From positions 62,001 through 126,000 of the forward strand of contig JACKCR010000009.1 of assembly GCA_020633975.1 (NCBI GenBank): a DNA stretch of 64,000 nt. Reading direction: 5' to 3'. How positions within the stretch are numbered: the first letter of the stretch is position 1; every line of letters begins with the position of its first letter. The DNA comes from Candidatus Eiseniibacteriota bacterium. GTDB lineage: Bacteria; Eisenbacteria; RBG-16-71-46; CAIMUX01. The translations under genes and the position numbers were made by a program. This document shows positions 25,296 to 33,755 of the stretch, piece by piece. Under the pieces are notes generated by a model. The model saw only the letters and a program-made list of their open reading frames with translations. It ran no database searches and had not been told where the DNA came from.

Positions 25296-27677
25296 TCAGT
25301 CACTGTGATGGTGCTCGTGGCCCCCGCCTGTTTGGCTGCCGAGCGGAATCGGTTCATACGCCATCCGAGTCGCCTGTCCGCTTCCCTCTCGGAGGCGATA
25401 GCGGTTTCCGATCTCCAGCTTGCCAAACGTTTCCCTCGCGTGCGACGGATAGGGCCAGACGACGTCGACCGACTCGATCTGACTGGAATCGCCGAGACCG
25501 ACTTCGAGCTGTAGGCTCGACGATCCGAAGCTCCCTCCCGTGCAGACGATACGGTGGAACATGTGCTCCGCTCCATCTGCGTCCCGAGTATGCACCGATA
25601 CGCTAGCCCCGATGGCAGACCGGTTCGACTTCGTGCCCTCGAGCACGAGCGTGACCCAGGCGTGATCGAACCCCGGATTCTGGAAGAGGGCGTTCTGGAA
25701 GACGTCCCCTTGATACGCACCCCCCATCACGGCGTAGACGTCCTGGTCGCCGTCATTGTCGACGTCGGCGAATGCGATGCCGTGTCCCTTCTGCACGTGG
25801 CCGAAGCCACCGGGAAGCGTCACGTCCGCGAAGAACTTTCCGCCTTCGTTCCGGTACATCTTGTTCGGCACGATGGAACGGAAGTCCGGCGCTCCCGTGC
25901 CGACGTAGATGTCCAGATAGCCGTCCGTGTCGATGTCTCCGAAGTTGCTTCCCATCGAGTAGACGACATCGTCGAGACCAACCGACTCGCTGACGTCCTC
26001 GAACGTGCCGTCTCCGCGGTTCCGGTAGAGCCGCGGCCGCTCGCCGGGGCTCTCCAGCCCTAGGAGCTCCGCACCGTAATCCTCTCCCACTCTCCCGAGG
26101 CGTCTCAGGTCGTAGCCCGAAACGAAGAGATCGAGGTCGCTGTCGTTGTCGTAGTCGAAGAACCAGGTCGGAAAGCTGAAGAACGGCTCCGTCACGCCTG
26201 CCAGCTTTCCAACCTCCTCGAACCGACGACCGAACGCGGACAGTGCCGAACCCGCGGCACCACTCGCAGCGCCGGACTCGGCGTTCGAACCGGCAGCGCC
26301 GGACTCGGCATTCGACTCGACACCACCGGTAGCGCCATTGTCAGCCGGGAGATTCCGGAAGAGACGATTCTCTCCTCCCAACACCGAAACATAGAGGTCC
26401 GGCCAGCCGTCTCCGTCCACGTCCCCCCAAACGACGCCCTTCACGAACTCACGCAGGTCGAGTCCGAGCGAGGGTGCCACGTCGGTGAACGTCCCGTCTC
26501 CGTTGTTCCGGTAGAGTTCGCACGGGTAGTCCTGAGCGAGCACTCCGTTGCGGTCCCGACGCGACTCGTTGCCGATGAATAGATCGAGCCAGCCGTCACC
26601 GTCGAAGTCCGCCCAGCTCGCCGTCTGAGTCGGTCTCTCACTGAGTATCCCCGCCGCAAACGTCACGTCCTCGAACGCTCCGTTACCGAGGTTGCGTAGG
26701 AGCGAGCAGGGACGTTCCCCTCCCATCCCAAGCCATCCACCTCGGAGGATGAGAATGTCGGGGCGGCCGTCGTTGTCGAAGTCTGCATGGAGCGCATTGA
26801 GTCCACCGACGATTCCGAGGAGACCCGCAGCCTCGGTACGATCCTCGAAGCTCCCGTCTCCCGCGTTGTGGAAGAAGTGCGCTTGCTCGCCCACCCCATA
26901 GGCCGTGGCGAAGATGTCGATCATTCCATCGCCATCGAAGTCGTCGACACAACACCCACCCGAGAGTCCCCGCACATCCACGCCGGCCGACGTTGCGACA
27001 TCGAGGAACCTGGGGAAGGCGGCACCCGCGTGGCCCTCCATTTCATGGAGAGGAATCAGGTACTCGCCCGGGACAGAGTCCGGATACTGGCCGAGCGTCA
27101 TGTGCGCGAGGTTGAGGAGATATCGGGACTGGAGATCATCGGGCCGCGTTGCGAGGAGCCGATCGTAGATCTGGATGGCCCCACGAGATCCTCGGGGCAG
27201 CTGGTGGACGCCGCTTCCTTGGATCGGGAAGAGACACGAGTCGGAAGAGTGGTTCAGGACGCAGTTCTCCTGCTCCCCGAGCCGCATGTACGCAACCGCG
27301 AGAATCTCGTAGATGGCACGCACCTGATCCGGAATTGGCCCCGTATTCGCGACTCCGATGTCGGAGAGCAGCGACTCGAGTTCGGCAATCGCATCCTCGG
27401 TGCGACCAGCGTTGAGGAGCTCGTTCGCGTACTGAAAGCGGAGCGGCCCCATCTGCTCTGGCGGCGCCGCGGCGATCCGCTCCGCGATCGCCTCCGCGCG
27501 CGCTTCGTTCATGTTGTAGCAAAGTGCGGGATCTACATGTTCGTAGATCTCCGCCAGTCGCTCGACCATGGCTTGGGTCCCTCCGGTCGAGGAAGGTTTG
27601 GCAAGAGCAGGAAGGAACAAGAACAGCACGACGGCGCCAAGCTGGGCCGACACCGGCGAACATTGGGATCTATGCAT
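25296..27677 (-). CDS. Secreted CRTAC1-family protein (FG-GAP/VCBS propeller plus ASPIC/UnbV domain)
   Basis: About 793 residues. A signal peptide (SAQLGAVVLFLFLPALAKP) is followed by a short TPR-like helical part (RFQYANELLNAGRTEDAIAELESLL). Then come at least seven FG-GAP/VCBS repeats with calcium-loop motifs such as DDFDGDGMIDIFA, ADFDNDGRPDILI, ADFDGDGWLDLFIGN, GDVDGDGWPDLYVS and ADVDNDGDQDVYA. The ASPIC/UnbV C-terminal domain is GASVSVHTRDADG...GSSSLQLEVGLG...VVWPYP. These proteins are extracellular; the function is unproven. A 23-residue low-complexity insert with repeated NAESGA and SGAAGS interrupts the propeller. The ATG at 27677 is chosen from the signal peptide; it lacks a clear Shine-Dalgarno sequence. 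Confidence 0.88.
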   Translation of the reverse strand: MHRSQCSPVSAQLGAVVLFLFLPALAKPSSTGGTQAMVERLAEIYEHVDPALCYNMNEARAEAIAERIAAAPPEQMGPLRFQYANELLNAGRTEDAIAELESLLSDIGVANTGPIPDQVRAIYEILAVAYMRLGEQENCVLNHSSDSCLFPIQGSGVHQLPRGSRGAIQIYDRLLATRPDDLQSRYLLNLAHMTLGQYPDSVPGEYLIPLHEMEGHAGAAFPRFLDVATSAGVDVRGLSGGCCVDDFDGDGMIDIFATAYGVGEQAHFFHNAGDGSFEDRTEAAGLLGIVGGLNALHADFDNDGRPDILILRGGWLGMGGERPCSLLRNLGNGAFEDVTFAAGILSERPTQTASWADFDGDGWLDLFIGNESRRDRNGVLAQDYPCELYRNNGDGTFTDVAPSLGLDLREFVKGVVWGDVDGDGWPDLYVSVLGGENRLFRNLPADNGATGGVESNAESGAAGSNAESGAASGAAGSALSAFGRRFEEVGKLAGVTEPFFSFPTWFFDYDNDSDLDLFVSGYDLRRLGRVGEDYGAELLGLESPGERPRLYRNRGDGTFEDVSESVGLDDVVYSMGSNFGDIDTDGYLDIYVGTGAPDFRSIVPNKMYRNEGGKFFADVTLPGGFGHVQKGHGIAFADVDNDGDQDVYAVMGGAYQGDVFQNALFQNPGFDHAWVTLVLEGTKSNRSAIGASVSVHTRDADGAEHMFHRIVCTGGSFGSSSLQLEVGLGDSSQIESVDVVWPYPSHARETFGKLEIGNRYRLREGSGQATRMAYEPIPLGSQTGGGHEHHHSD

Positions 27678-27769
27678 TGGAAGGGAAGAAACCTCGTCAG
27701 GATCGTGGTGTCCGGTCTCGCCGGAACCTAGTGGGATTCGGCAGTGTCCCGAAACAGTACCACACGACA

Positions 27770-27807
27770 ACGCCCCCCGGCCAATCGACGGACTGACCGG
27801 GGGGCGT
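27770..27807. terminator. GC-rich hairpin upstream of the CRTAC1 gene
   Basis: ACGCCCCCCGG (27770-27780) and CCGGGGGGCGT (27797-27807) are perfect 11-bp arms; on the plus strand GTTTCG follows. It lies between the end of the DUF4397 gene and the CRTAC1 start, both minus strand, so it most likely helps end DUF4397 transcription. Confidence 0.55.
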
Positions 27808-27893
27808 GTTTCGACCGAGAGTGGGAGAGCATCGGTCGACAAACTCTGTTTGGGGGCCTTCCGACGGAACGTGCGCCTAGGACTGCGAGAACG

Positions 27894-27982
27894 CAGGCCC
27901 CGGACCGGCTTCTGTGTCGAGGTCGTGCGAGCCTCCGCTGCCGGGGGAGACGCGGAGGCTCACCTGATCGGTCCGGGGCCTG
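27894..27982. repeat. Nested perfect inverted repeats after the DUF4397 gene
   Basis: The outer arms are CAGGCCCCGGACCG (27894-27907) and CGGTCCGGGGCCTG (27969-27982), a perfect 14-bp match. Inside them GAGCCTCCGC (27929-27938) pairs with GCGGAGGCTC (27952-27961), a perfect 10-bp match. The structure begins 5 bases past the DUF4397 stop codon. It is stronger and more elaborate than a simple terminator and has no T-tract. Confidence 0.75.
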
Positions 27983-27987
27983 TGACG

Positions 27988-29793
27988 TCAACGCACCACG
28001 TTCATGGTCCGAACCTCGCGTCCGTCTTGCGTGCGAAGTTCGTAGTAGTAGACACCGGAAGGAAGGTCCGCATCGTAAGGCACCGAATGGATGCCGGCCG
28101 ACATATCCTGATCGACCAACGTCGAGACCACCCGTCCGCGCGGGTCATACACCTTGAGCTGCACCGGCCCCGTCGTCGGAATCTGGAACGCGATGTCCGT
28201 AGTGCCACGGACCGGGTTGGGCGAGTTCTGAGCGAGGGCGATCCCCGTCACGCCGGCGAACGGATCCCACGCGTTCGATGCACCCGCAACACCCTTGCCA
28301 CGACCGGCGGGGTCGAAGTTGCGAACGGTGACGAACGGGTCACGGTTCGGAAGCTCGACGACCGCGCCGGAGGCCGTCGCCGCGAAGAGACCGAACCTGG
28401 CACCGTCCTGGTTCGCAGCCGGATCCAGGAACCCGGAAGCGAACACCGTGATCGCCTGCCCGGACAGGCCGGAGAGATCTGCGAGGTATCCCTTGAGGAA
28501 GCCCGGCTGAGAGTCGGCCCGGCGGAGGTAGAGCGAGTAGTTGTCCGGGGCTACGGACAGGTAGTCGGTGAAGTCACCGTAGCCCGCTTCCGGAATGAGC
28601 AGCCCGCCAGGCACAGCGCGCACCTGTACGGCCGGCGCATCGGTCGCGCCGTGCAGAGCGAGGATGTCCACATCCTTCGGACTCATCGCCGACTCGCGAG
28701 CCATCGGCTTCACGAGAAGCTGGAATCCGGTGTCACGGCCATCGGGGTTGGGCGCGAACGCACCGGGATCGAGGACCCCGTTCGCCACGACGACGTAGGT
28801 TTCCGCAGCGAGCAGGTTCACCGCGAAGGAAGCGATCACGTCACCCGAGTCCATGGAACTCCCCGGGGCCACCCCGATCTCGATCATCTGGTTGGCGGGC
28901 AGATCGATGAACGGTGTCGCCGTACGGAACGCAAAGTCGTCGATTGCGCGTACGTCACCGAGGTACACGTCGACCGCCGAAGCAGCCGGGTCAGCTGCAT
29001 TGTGGATCACCTGCACGCGAGCGGTGGACACGAGTGGGAACTCGGCGACCGTTCCGTCAGGAAGCGCCGCAAACAGCCCGAACGCAGGGCCGTTCTGATC
29101 GTTCTCTGGAGTAAGGAAACCCGACGCGAACACCACCGCGGCGCCACCGGCCAGTCCGGAGAGATCCGCGGAGAACGTCGCAACGACGACGTCGTTGTCG
29201 CCACCGGGAGTGACATCGAGCAGGTACTCGGCCGGGGGCACGGAGAGATAGCCGCTGATGTCGCCGTACGCTACATCGTTCAGGAGTGTCCCCACACCTC
29301 GCGCGATGATGTCGACGGTCGGCGCATCGGTCGCACCGTGGACTCCGAAGAAGTCCACCATCGAACCGTCCATCGCTGACTCGCGGGCGTCGTCGGTTGC
29401 AAAGAGCGTGAATCCGATCGACCGGCCGTCGGGATTCATCTCGAACATCGCATCGTCGAGCACTCCGTTCGCAAGTGCGACGTAAGTCTTGCCTGCTTCG
29501 AACTGGACGGGGAATGTCGCAATCGCGTCCCCGGACCCTGTGGAAGTGCCTGGAGCGATCCCGACCGGAATCTCGACGCCAGCGGGAACGGTGAGATACG
29601 GAGTCGCGTCACGGAACGCGAAATCGTCGATCGCAAGGTCGTCTCCGAAGTACACGTCGACGACGGACGCCCCGGGATCGGCCGCGTTGTGAATGACTTG
29701 AAGCCGCGCGGACTCCCCGGCCGCTTGTGCGCCGGTTGTCGCGAGTCCTAGTAGAGCCAGGGAGAGCCAGGGTGCTTTGGACGGGGTGTTCAT
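27988..29793 (-). CDS. Secreted protein with two DUF4397 repeats and C-terminal FlgD-like sorting domain
   Basis: About 601 residues. A signal peptide (APWLSLALLGLATTGAQA) is followed by a first DUF4397 unit beginning ARLQVIHNAADPGASVVDVYFGDDLAIDDFAFRDATPYL. A second unit begins ARVQVIHNAADPAASAVDVYLGDVRAIDDFAFRTATPFI. Each is followed by related APxVxxxARG/RAVPGG sub-repeats. The last 80 residues (NPVRGTTDIAFQIPTTGPVQLKVYDPRGRVVSTL...GVYYYELRTQDGREVRTMNVVR) form the same C-terminal module as in the matrixin. DUF4397 proteins are cell-surface or secreted, role unknown. The ATG at 29793 has GAGGAG seven bases upstream; the frame extends further, but less plausibly. Nested hairpins follow the stop. 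Confidence 0.9.
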   Translation of the reverse strand: MNTPSKAPWLSLALLGLATTGAQAAGESARLQVIHNAADPGASVVDVYFGDDLAIDDFAFRDATPYLTVPAGVEIPVGIAPGTSTGSGDAIATFPVQFEAGKTYVALANGVLDDAMFEMNPDGRSIGFTLFATDDARESAMDGSMVDFFGVHGATDAPTVDIIARGVGTLLNDVAYGDISGYLSVPPAEYLLDVTPGGDNDVVVATFSADLSGLAGGAAVVFASGFLTPENDQNGPAFGLFAALPDGTVAEFPLVSTARVQVIHNAADPAASAVDVYLGDVRAIDDFAFRTATPFIDLPANQMIEIGVAPGSSMDSGDVIASFAVNLLAAETYVVVANGVLDPGAFAPNPDGRDTGFQLLVKPMARESAMSPKDVDILALHGATDAPAVQVRAVPGGLLIPEAGYGDFTDYLSVAPDNYSLYLRRADSQPGFLKGYLADLSGLSGQAITVFASGFLDPAANQDGARFGLFAATASGAVVELPNRDPFVTVRNFDPAGRGKGVAGASNAWDPFAGVTGIALAQNSPNPVRGTTDIAFQIPTTGPVQLKVYDPRGRVVSTLVDQDMSAGIHSVPYDADLPSGVYYYELRTQDGREVRTMNVVR

Positions 29794-30198
29794 CGGCATT
29801 CTCCTCACTAGACGACGAGACATGACCGTGATGATCGTCACCAATCCCTAACCCGCATCGAGGAATGCGGAGGCGACGAACCTCTCCCGATGTCTCGTGT
29901 CTCAGTCCTTGAGCTACTTCGAGTGGTTTGTGCAACTCACTCCGGCTTTGCACATGGTGCTTCGCACTTCTCGTCTCTCGAGATCGGGGTCGAAATCGAG
30001 TTCGAGCTCGTGCGAACCGGAGTCACCCGTCGACGTTTTCCCCACGGCAACTGGATGACATTGGATCTTCGGGAGAGGGAGGGCGACCGGATGCACGAAA
30101 ACGACCGAAGGGCGACGAACGTCGCTCGAGTCATTGGCTACTCGGCGGCAGAATCCGCCCACCCCGGCCATCCATCCGGAGGAGAAGGTATCCGACGG
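29794..30198. other. Intergenic region between DUF4397 and SRPBCC genes
   Basis: No gene was recognised in 405 bases. It must hold the minus-strand promoter of the DUF4397 gene. A perfect hairpin GCGACG-AA-CGTCGC (30112-30125) lies 74 bases past the SRPBCC stop and may terminate the photolyase operon. Plus-strand frames crossing this region are shadows. Confidence 0.5.
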
Positions 30199-30660
30199 CT
30201 ACACCGTGGCAGTGGCGGGAAAAACGTTCCGTTCGAGGACGTCGTATCGGTAGGTGAAGATCTTGTCGAGTTCGCGGCTCACGAACAGATTGCGTACGAG
30301 TGCACCTCCGGGAACCGCATAGACGACGGTATCCTCGACATGCGTCCGGTTTCCCTCGGCACGGAAGCGATGCTCGTGCACCCAAAGCCGATAGGGGCCA
30401 CGTCTCTGCTCGTCGATGAATCGGTAGGGTGGCTCCCACGCGGTGATCTCGCTCTGCCAGTGAACCGGGATACCGTGGAGCCGAAGTCGATACTCGATTC
30501 GTGCGCCGACCTTCATCTCGATCGGCAGGGGGCTCACGATCTGGAATCGCAGCCAGGGCGGGGTGATCCGTTCCAGGTTCTCCGCCGCCGCGAAGAAAGC
30601 AAACACTTCGTCGAGTGGACGATCGAAGGTTTGGTGCCGTTTCAGCTCGAAGGTGCGCAT
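30199..30660 (-). CDS. SRPBCC-family (START-like) protein coupled to photolyase
   Basis: The 153-residue protein has a polyketide-cyclase/START-like fold with the usual opening: ELKRHQTFDRPLDEVFAFFAAAENLERITPPWLRF, then GARIEYRLRLHGIPVHWQSEITAWEPPYRFIDEQRRGPYRLWVHEHRF. Close relatives are often annotated, on thin evidence, as cell-division inhibitors and sit beside photolyase or TIGR01777 epimerase genes. The fold binds hydrophobic ligands; none can be named. Its start lies inside the photolyase gene (19-base overlap), so it is translated from the same message. No signal peptide or membrane segment is present. Confidence 0.85.
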   Translation of the reverse strand: MRTFELKRHQTFDRPLDEVFAFFAAAENLERITPPWLRFQIVSPLPIEMKVGARIEYRLRLHGIPVHWQSEITAWEPPYRFIDEQRRGPYRLWVHEHRFRAEGNRTHVEDTVVYAVPGGALVRNLFVSRELDKIFTYRYDVLERNVFPATATV

Positions 30661-32132
30661 TCCGGATCCGGAATCTCGAACGACTCGGCCTTGGCTTTGA
30701 GCTTCGCGTAGGCGTCGAGCGCCCGCTCCCTGCCCGTCTTGTGGTCGACGATCGGCTTGGGGTACGTCTCGCCCAGAACGACGTCGGCGCCCGCCAAGAC
30801 TTCGGCCGATGCGTTCCAGGGTTCATGCAGCACGTCGTCCGGAAGCTTGGCGATCTCCGGGACCCACTTCCGAACGTACTCGCCGTCTGAGTCGAACTTC
30901 GCACCTTGGAGGATCGGGTTGAAGACACGGAAGTAGGGGGCAGCGTCCGCTCCACACCCAGAGATCCACTGCCAGCCGAGGGTGTTGTTTGCAAGGTCCG
31001 CGTCGACCAAGGTATCCCAGAACCACTCCGCGCCGTGATGCCAATGAAGGAGAAGGTGTTTGACCAGGAACGATCCTACGATCATGCGGACGCGATTGTG
31101 CATCCAGCCGGTGTGCCAGAGCTCACGCATGCCCGCGTCTACGATCGGGTACCCGGTCTTTCCTCTCTTCCACGCTTCGAGGGCCGCATCGTCTCGGCGC
31201 CATGGGAACTGCGTGAAGGCATCCCGGAGCGGTTCCTTCGGCGTCTTCGGGTAGTAGTAGAGGAGCTGGTGAGCGAACTCGCGCCAGACGATCTGCCGGA
31301 GGAAGCCCGTCGCGCTGTCGCTCTGCTTTCCCCTCAGCTCCTGCTGCTTCTCTCGGATTGCGTGCCACACCTGCGCCGGACTCACGTCGCCGAAGTGCAG
31401 GTACGGAGAGAGCCGGGACGTGGCTTCGACTGCAGGGAAGTCGCGATTGGAAACGTATCCCCCGACTGAATCGTTTGCGAACTGCCTGAGCATGTCGCGC
31501 GCGCCCCGCTCGCCGGGCTGCCAGGTCTCGTAGAAGCCTTCGTCCCAGGAGATCGACGGGAGCAGCTCTAGGTCGCCCAGCTGGAGCGACTCCACACCCC
31601 GTACAGGCGGAGGCATCTTCCGCGGGCGGGCGAGTGGAGGTGACGGATCGTCCCGTTTGACGATCTGATTCCAAAACGGGGTGAAGACCTTGTAAGGATC
31701 GCCGGACTGCGTCGAGTACGTATTCGGCTCGAACAGCATTGCGCCCCGGAAGCTCTCCGCGTGCACACCCTGTTCCCGAAGGGACGTCTTGATCGCGGTG
31801 TCTCGGGCGATGACCGCGGGCTCGTAGCGCCGGTTCCAGAAGACCGCACTTACCTCGTGCTGTTCGACGAGGTCGCGGAGCACGTCCTCGGAACGTCCCT
31901 CCCGGACCACGAGAGTTTGGTCCAACTTGTCGAGCTCTTCCTGGAGCACGGAGAGAGAGTGGTGGAGCCACCAACGACTCGCGCCACCGGCAGGCCAGTC
32001 ACCTTCGCCGCCGTCGTCGAGGATGTAGAGGCAGATGATCGGAGCGCCGAGGTCGATCGCGGCCCGAAGAGCCGGATTGTCGCCCAGTCTCAGATCCTGT
32101 CGAAACCAGACGATACTCGGAGCTTCGGACAT
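30642..32132 (-). CDS. phrB: Deoxyribodipyrimidine photolyase (class I CPD type)
   Basis: Repairs UV-made cyclobutane pyrimidine dimers with blue light. The 496-residue protein has the antenna-binding Rossmann domain (IVWFRQDLRLGDNPALRAA) and the FAD domain: RLSPYLHFGDVSPAQVWHA, FLRQIVWREFAHQLLYYYP, GYPIVDAGMRELWHTGWMHNRVRMI, SFLVKHLLLHWHHGAEWFWDTLVDADLANNTLGWQWISGCG and DAAPYFRVFNPILQGAKFD. These include the Trp electron-transfer residues and the flavin site. Two adjacent ATGs exist (32135 and 32132); the second has better spacing from AAGGAG. The SRPBCC gene overlaps its 3' end. The 5' region 32133-32459 shows no obvious operator. Confidence 0.95.
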   Translation of the reverse strand: MSEAPSIVWFRQDLRLGDNPALRAAIDLGAPIICLYILDDGGEGDWPAGGASRWWLHHSLSVLQEELDKLDQTLVVREGRSEDVLRDLVEQHEVSAVFWNRRYEPAVIARDTAIKTSLREQGVHAESFRGAMLFEPNTYSTQSGDPYKVFTPFWNQIVKRDDPSPPLARPRKMPPPVRGVESLQLGDLELLPSISWDEGFYETWQPGERGARDMLRQFANDSVGGYVSNRDFPAVEATSRLSPYLHFGDVSPAQVWHAIREKQQELRGKQSDSATGFLRQIVWREFAHQLLYYYPKTPKEPLRDAFTQFPWRRDDAALEAWKRGKTGYPIVDAGMRELWHTGWMHNRVRMIVGSFLVKHLLLHWHHGAEWFWDTLVDADLANNTLGWQWISGCGADAAPYFRVFNPILQGAKFDSDGEYVRKWVPEIAKLPDDVLHEPWNASAEVLAGADVVLGETYPKPIVDHKTGRERALDAYAKLKAKAESFEIPDPECAPSS

Positions 32133-32459
32133 CATTCTCCTTCGGCAGCGCGAGGCAGGAGATACGGGACCCGGAATTCACCCTTCGAGACCTGGCTCTT
32201 CAAGTGAGGTTCTCGCCCTCCGCTCGCTCGGGATCGGGGTGTTGGCAGCTCGGCACAGGTTACGTCCGGGCCGTCCGCATCAACCCTCGCGCAACCACGG
32301 CACCGAGCTGCAACAACTCCTACGGGAGGAGTTTCGGTGCGCATCGCGATTCGGATGCAGGTCTAGGAAACGTTCCGAGAGTCGCGCCGTCCGATCGACC
32401 GACCAGACAGTGCGAAGTGGCTCGGCGGCCGGCGAGTCGACCAGATCACCCCTACGCAT
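32133..32459. other. Intergenic region upstream of photolyase
   Basis: These 327 bases hold the photolyase ribosome-binding site (AAGGAGA at 32136-32142 on the minus strand) and presumably its promoter. No gene, strong hairpin or palindromic operator was recognised. The upstream aminotransferase ends at 32460 on the same strand. Confidence 0.45.
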
Positions 32460-33662
32460 CTAGCCAATTCGGCGGCGCAGGGTCTCGGCCAGGTACTCCG
32501 ACTCGCTCGGATGATTGTAGAGCTGAGACGACGTCCGGACGATCCGGCTCGGCCACTCCGGCCAGGGAATGATCGGGACCTCGATCCGGTGCTGGTCGAA
32601 GAGCTCCTTCTGAACCGGGTCGACGTACGTGGGCGGTCCGGGCGGGGGCCCGTCGAAGGCCGGGAGAGGGATGGCCGCGAGCGTTCCGATCATCGACTCC
32701 GGCGCCGGGATCGACACGCCCAGCGCGTCACAAATGATCCGGCGACTCTCGAGCGCGAGCTCCCGATTCCGAGACATCAGTTCGTCCCATCCGCCTGGGA
32801 GAAGCCCGCCGAGGAACCGGATACTCTCGCCGATCGAGAGCACGGCCGTCGGGTCGTCCGTCCCGATCCAGTCGAACTCCGCATGGAGACGGGACCGGTC
32901 CCCCCTCGGTGCCGTCGCGCCGTGACTGATCACGAGAGGACGGGTCCGCTCCCGCCAGTCCTCCCGAACGTAGAGGATGCCCGCCCCCTTCGGAGTGCAG
33001 AGCCACTTGTGGCAGTTGCCCGTGTAGAAGGCGGCGCCGATCTCGTCCAACCGCAGCGGCACCATCCCGGGCCCGTGGGCGCCGTCGACCACCGTCTCGA
33101 TTCCCCGCTCCCTCAGGCCTCGCACCAGGCGCTCGATCGGGAAGACCAGGCCGGTCTGGCTCGTGATGTGGTCGAGCAGTGCGAAGCGCGTGCGGGGGGT
33201 CACGGCGGAGAAGACGGCGTCCACTACCTCATCCTCGCTCTCGAGCGGGAACGGGACGTGGAACGGAACGACCCTGGCACCGCACCTCTCGGCGAACCAG
33301 TCGGCGGCGTTCCGGCTCGCCCGGTACTCGTGGTCGGTGACCAGGATCTCGTCGCCTTCGCGCATCTCGAAGTTCGCGAACGCCGCGAGGCCGGTGTTGA
33401 CTCCGACCGTGGCGTTCCGGACGAAGACCAACCCCTCGGGATCCGCCCCGACGAACTCCGACACCTCCGCCCGGACCTGAGCCCACAGGCTCATCGCCCG
33501 TTCGTCCAGGAACCGGAGTGGCTCCAGTTCCAGCTCGTCACGAAGCGACTGCTGGTATGCGAGTACGGGCCGGGGACAGGCACCGAACGAACCGTGATTG
33601 AGGAACACGACCTCGGGATCGAGCGTCCAGTGGACGGCATGGGACGAGCGGTGGGGTTGCAC
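32460..33662 (-). CDS. PLP-dependent class V aminotransferase (isopenicillin-N epimerase-like)
   Basis: The 400-residue enzyme of the CefD/NifS fold opens with VFLNHGSFGACPRPVLAYQ, typical of the isopenicillin-N epimerase-like subgroup. The PLP site is visible as VVDGAHGPG (Asp193, His196) and YTGNCHKWLCTPKGAG with Schiff-base Lys219. A C-terminal SSQLYNHPSESEYLAETL is also typical. Family members act as epimerases, cysteine desulfurases or lyases, so the substrate is open; there is no beta-lactam cluster nearby. It is not the Suf desulfurase, which is encoded at 59547. The MerR regulator gene lies 93 bases upstream on the same strand and may be co-transcribed. Confidence 0.88.
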   Translation of the reverse strand: MQPHRSSHAVHWTLDPEVVFLNHGSFGACPRPVLAYQQSLRDELELEPLRFLDERAMSLWAQVRAEVSEFVGADPEGLVFVRNATVGVNTGLAAFANFEMREGDEILVTDHEYRASRNAADWFAERCGARVVPFHVPFPLESEDEVVDAVFSAVTPRTRFALLDHITSQTGLVFPIERLVRGLRERGIETVVDGAHGPGMVPLRLDEIGAAFYTGNCHKWLCTPKGAGILYVREDWRERTRPLVISHGATAPRGDRSRLHAEFDWIGTDDPTAVLSIGESIRFLGGLLPGGWDELMSRNRELALESRRIICDALGVSIPAPESMIGTLAAIPLPAFDGPPPGPPTYVDPVQKELFDQHRIEVPIIPWPEWPSRIVRTSSQLYNHPSESEYLAETLRRRIG

Positions 33663-33755
33663 GGTCTCTCCAGATTCGCGGCTCCGGCCCGCGAGCGCGG
33701 TTGGTTGTAGGGGTCGGTATTGGGGTCCGTTGTGGCGTCTCGTCGGGGGGCGGGA

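Noticed and set aside
25296-27677. Reading the CRTAC1 repeats as a CRISPR or DNA repeat array
   Set aside because: The periodicity is that of FG-GAP protein repeats at the codon level; no conserved DNA repeat with spacers exists.
27568-29379. 603-codon plus-strand frame
   Set aside because: It is antisense to the DUF4397 gene, which has a signal peptide, two domain repeats and a sorting module; the plus-strand product has none.
32460-33662. Second cysteine desulfurase (NifS/SufS)
   Set aside because: It shares the class V fold but has the CefD-like opening FLNHGSFGACP and lacks the C-terminal persulfide Cys loop of SufS.
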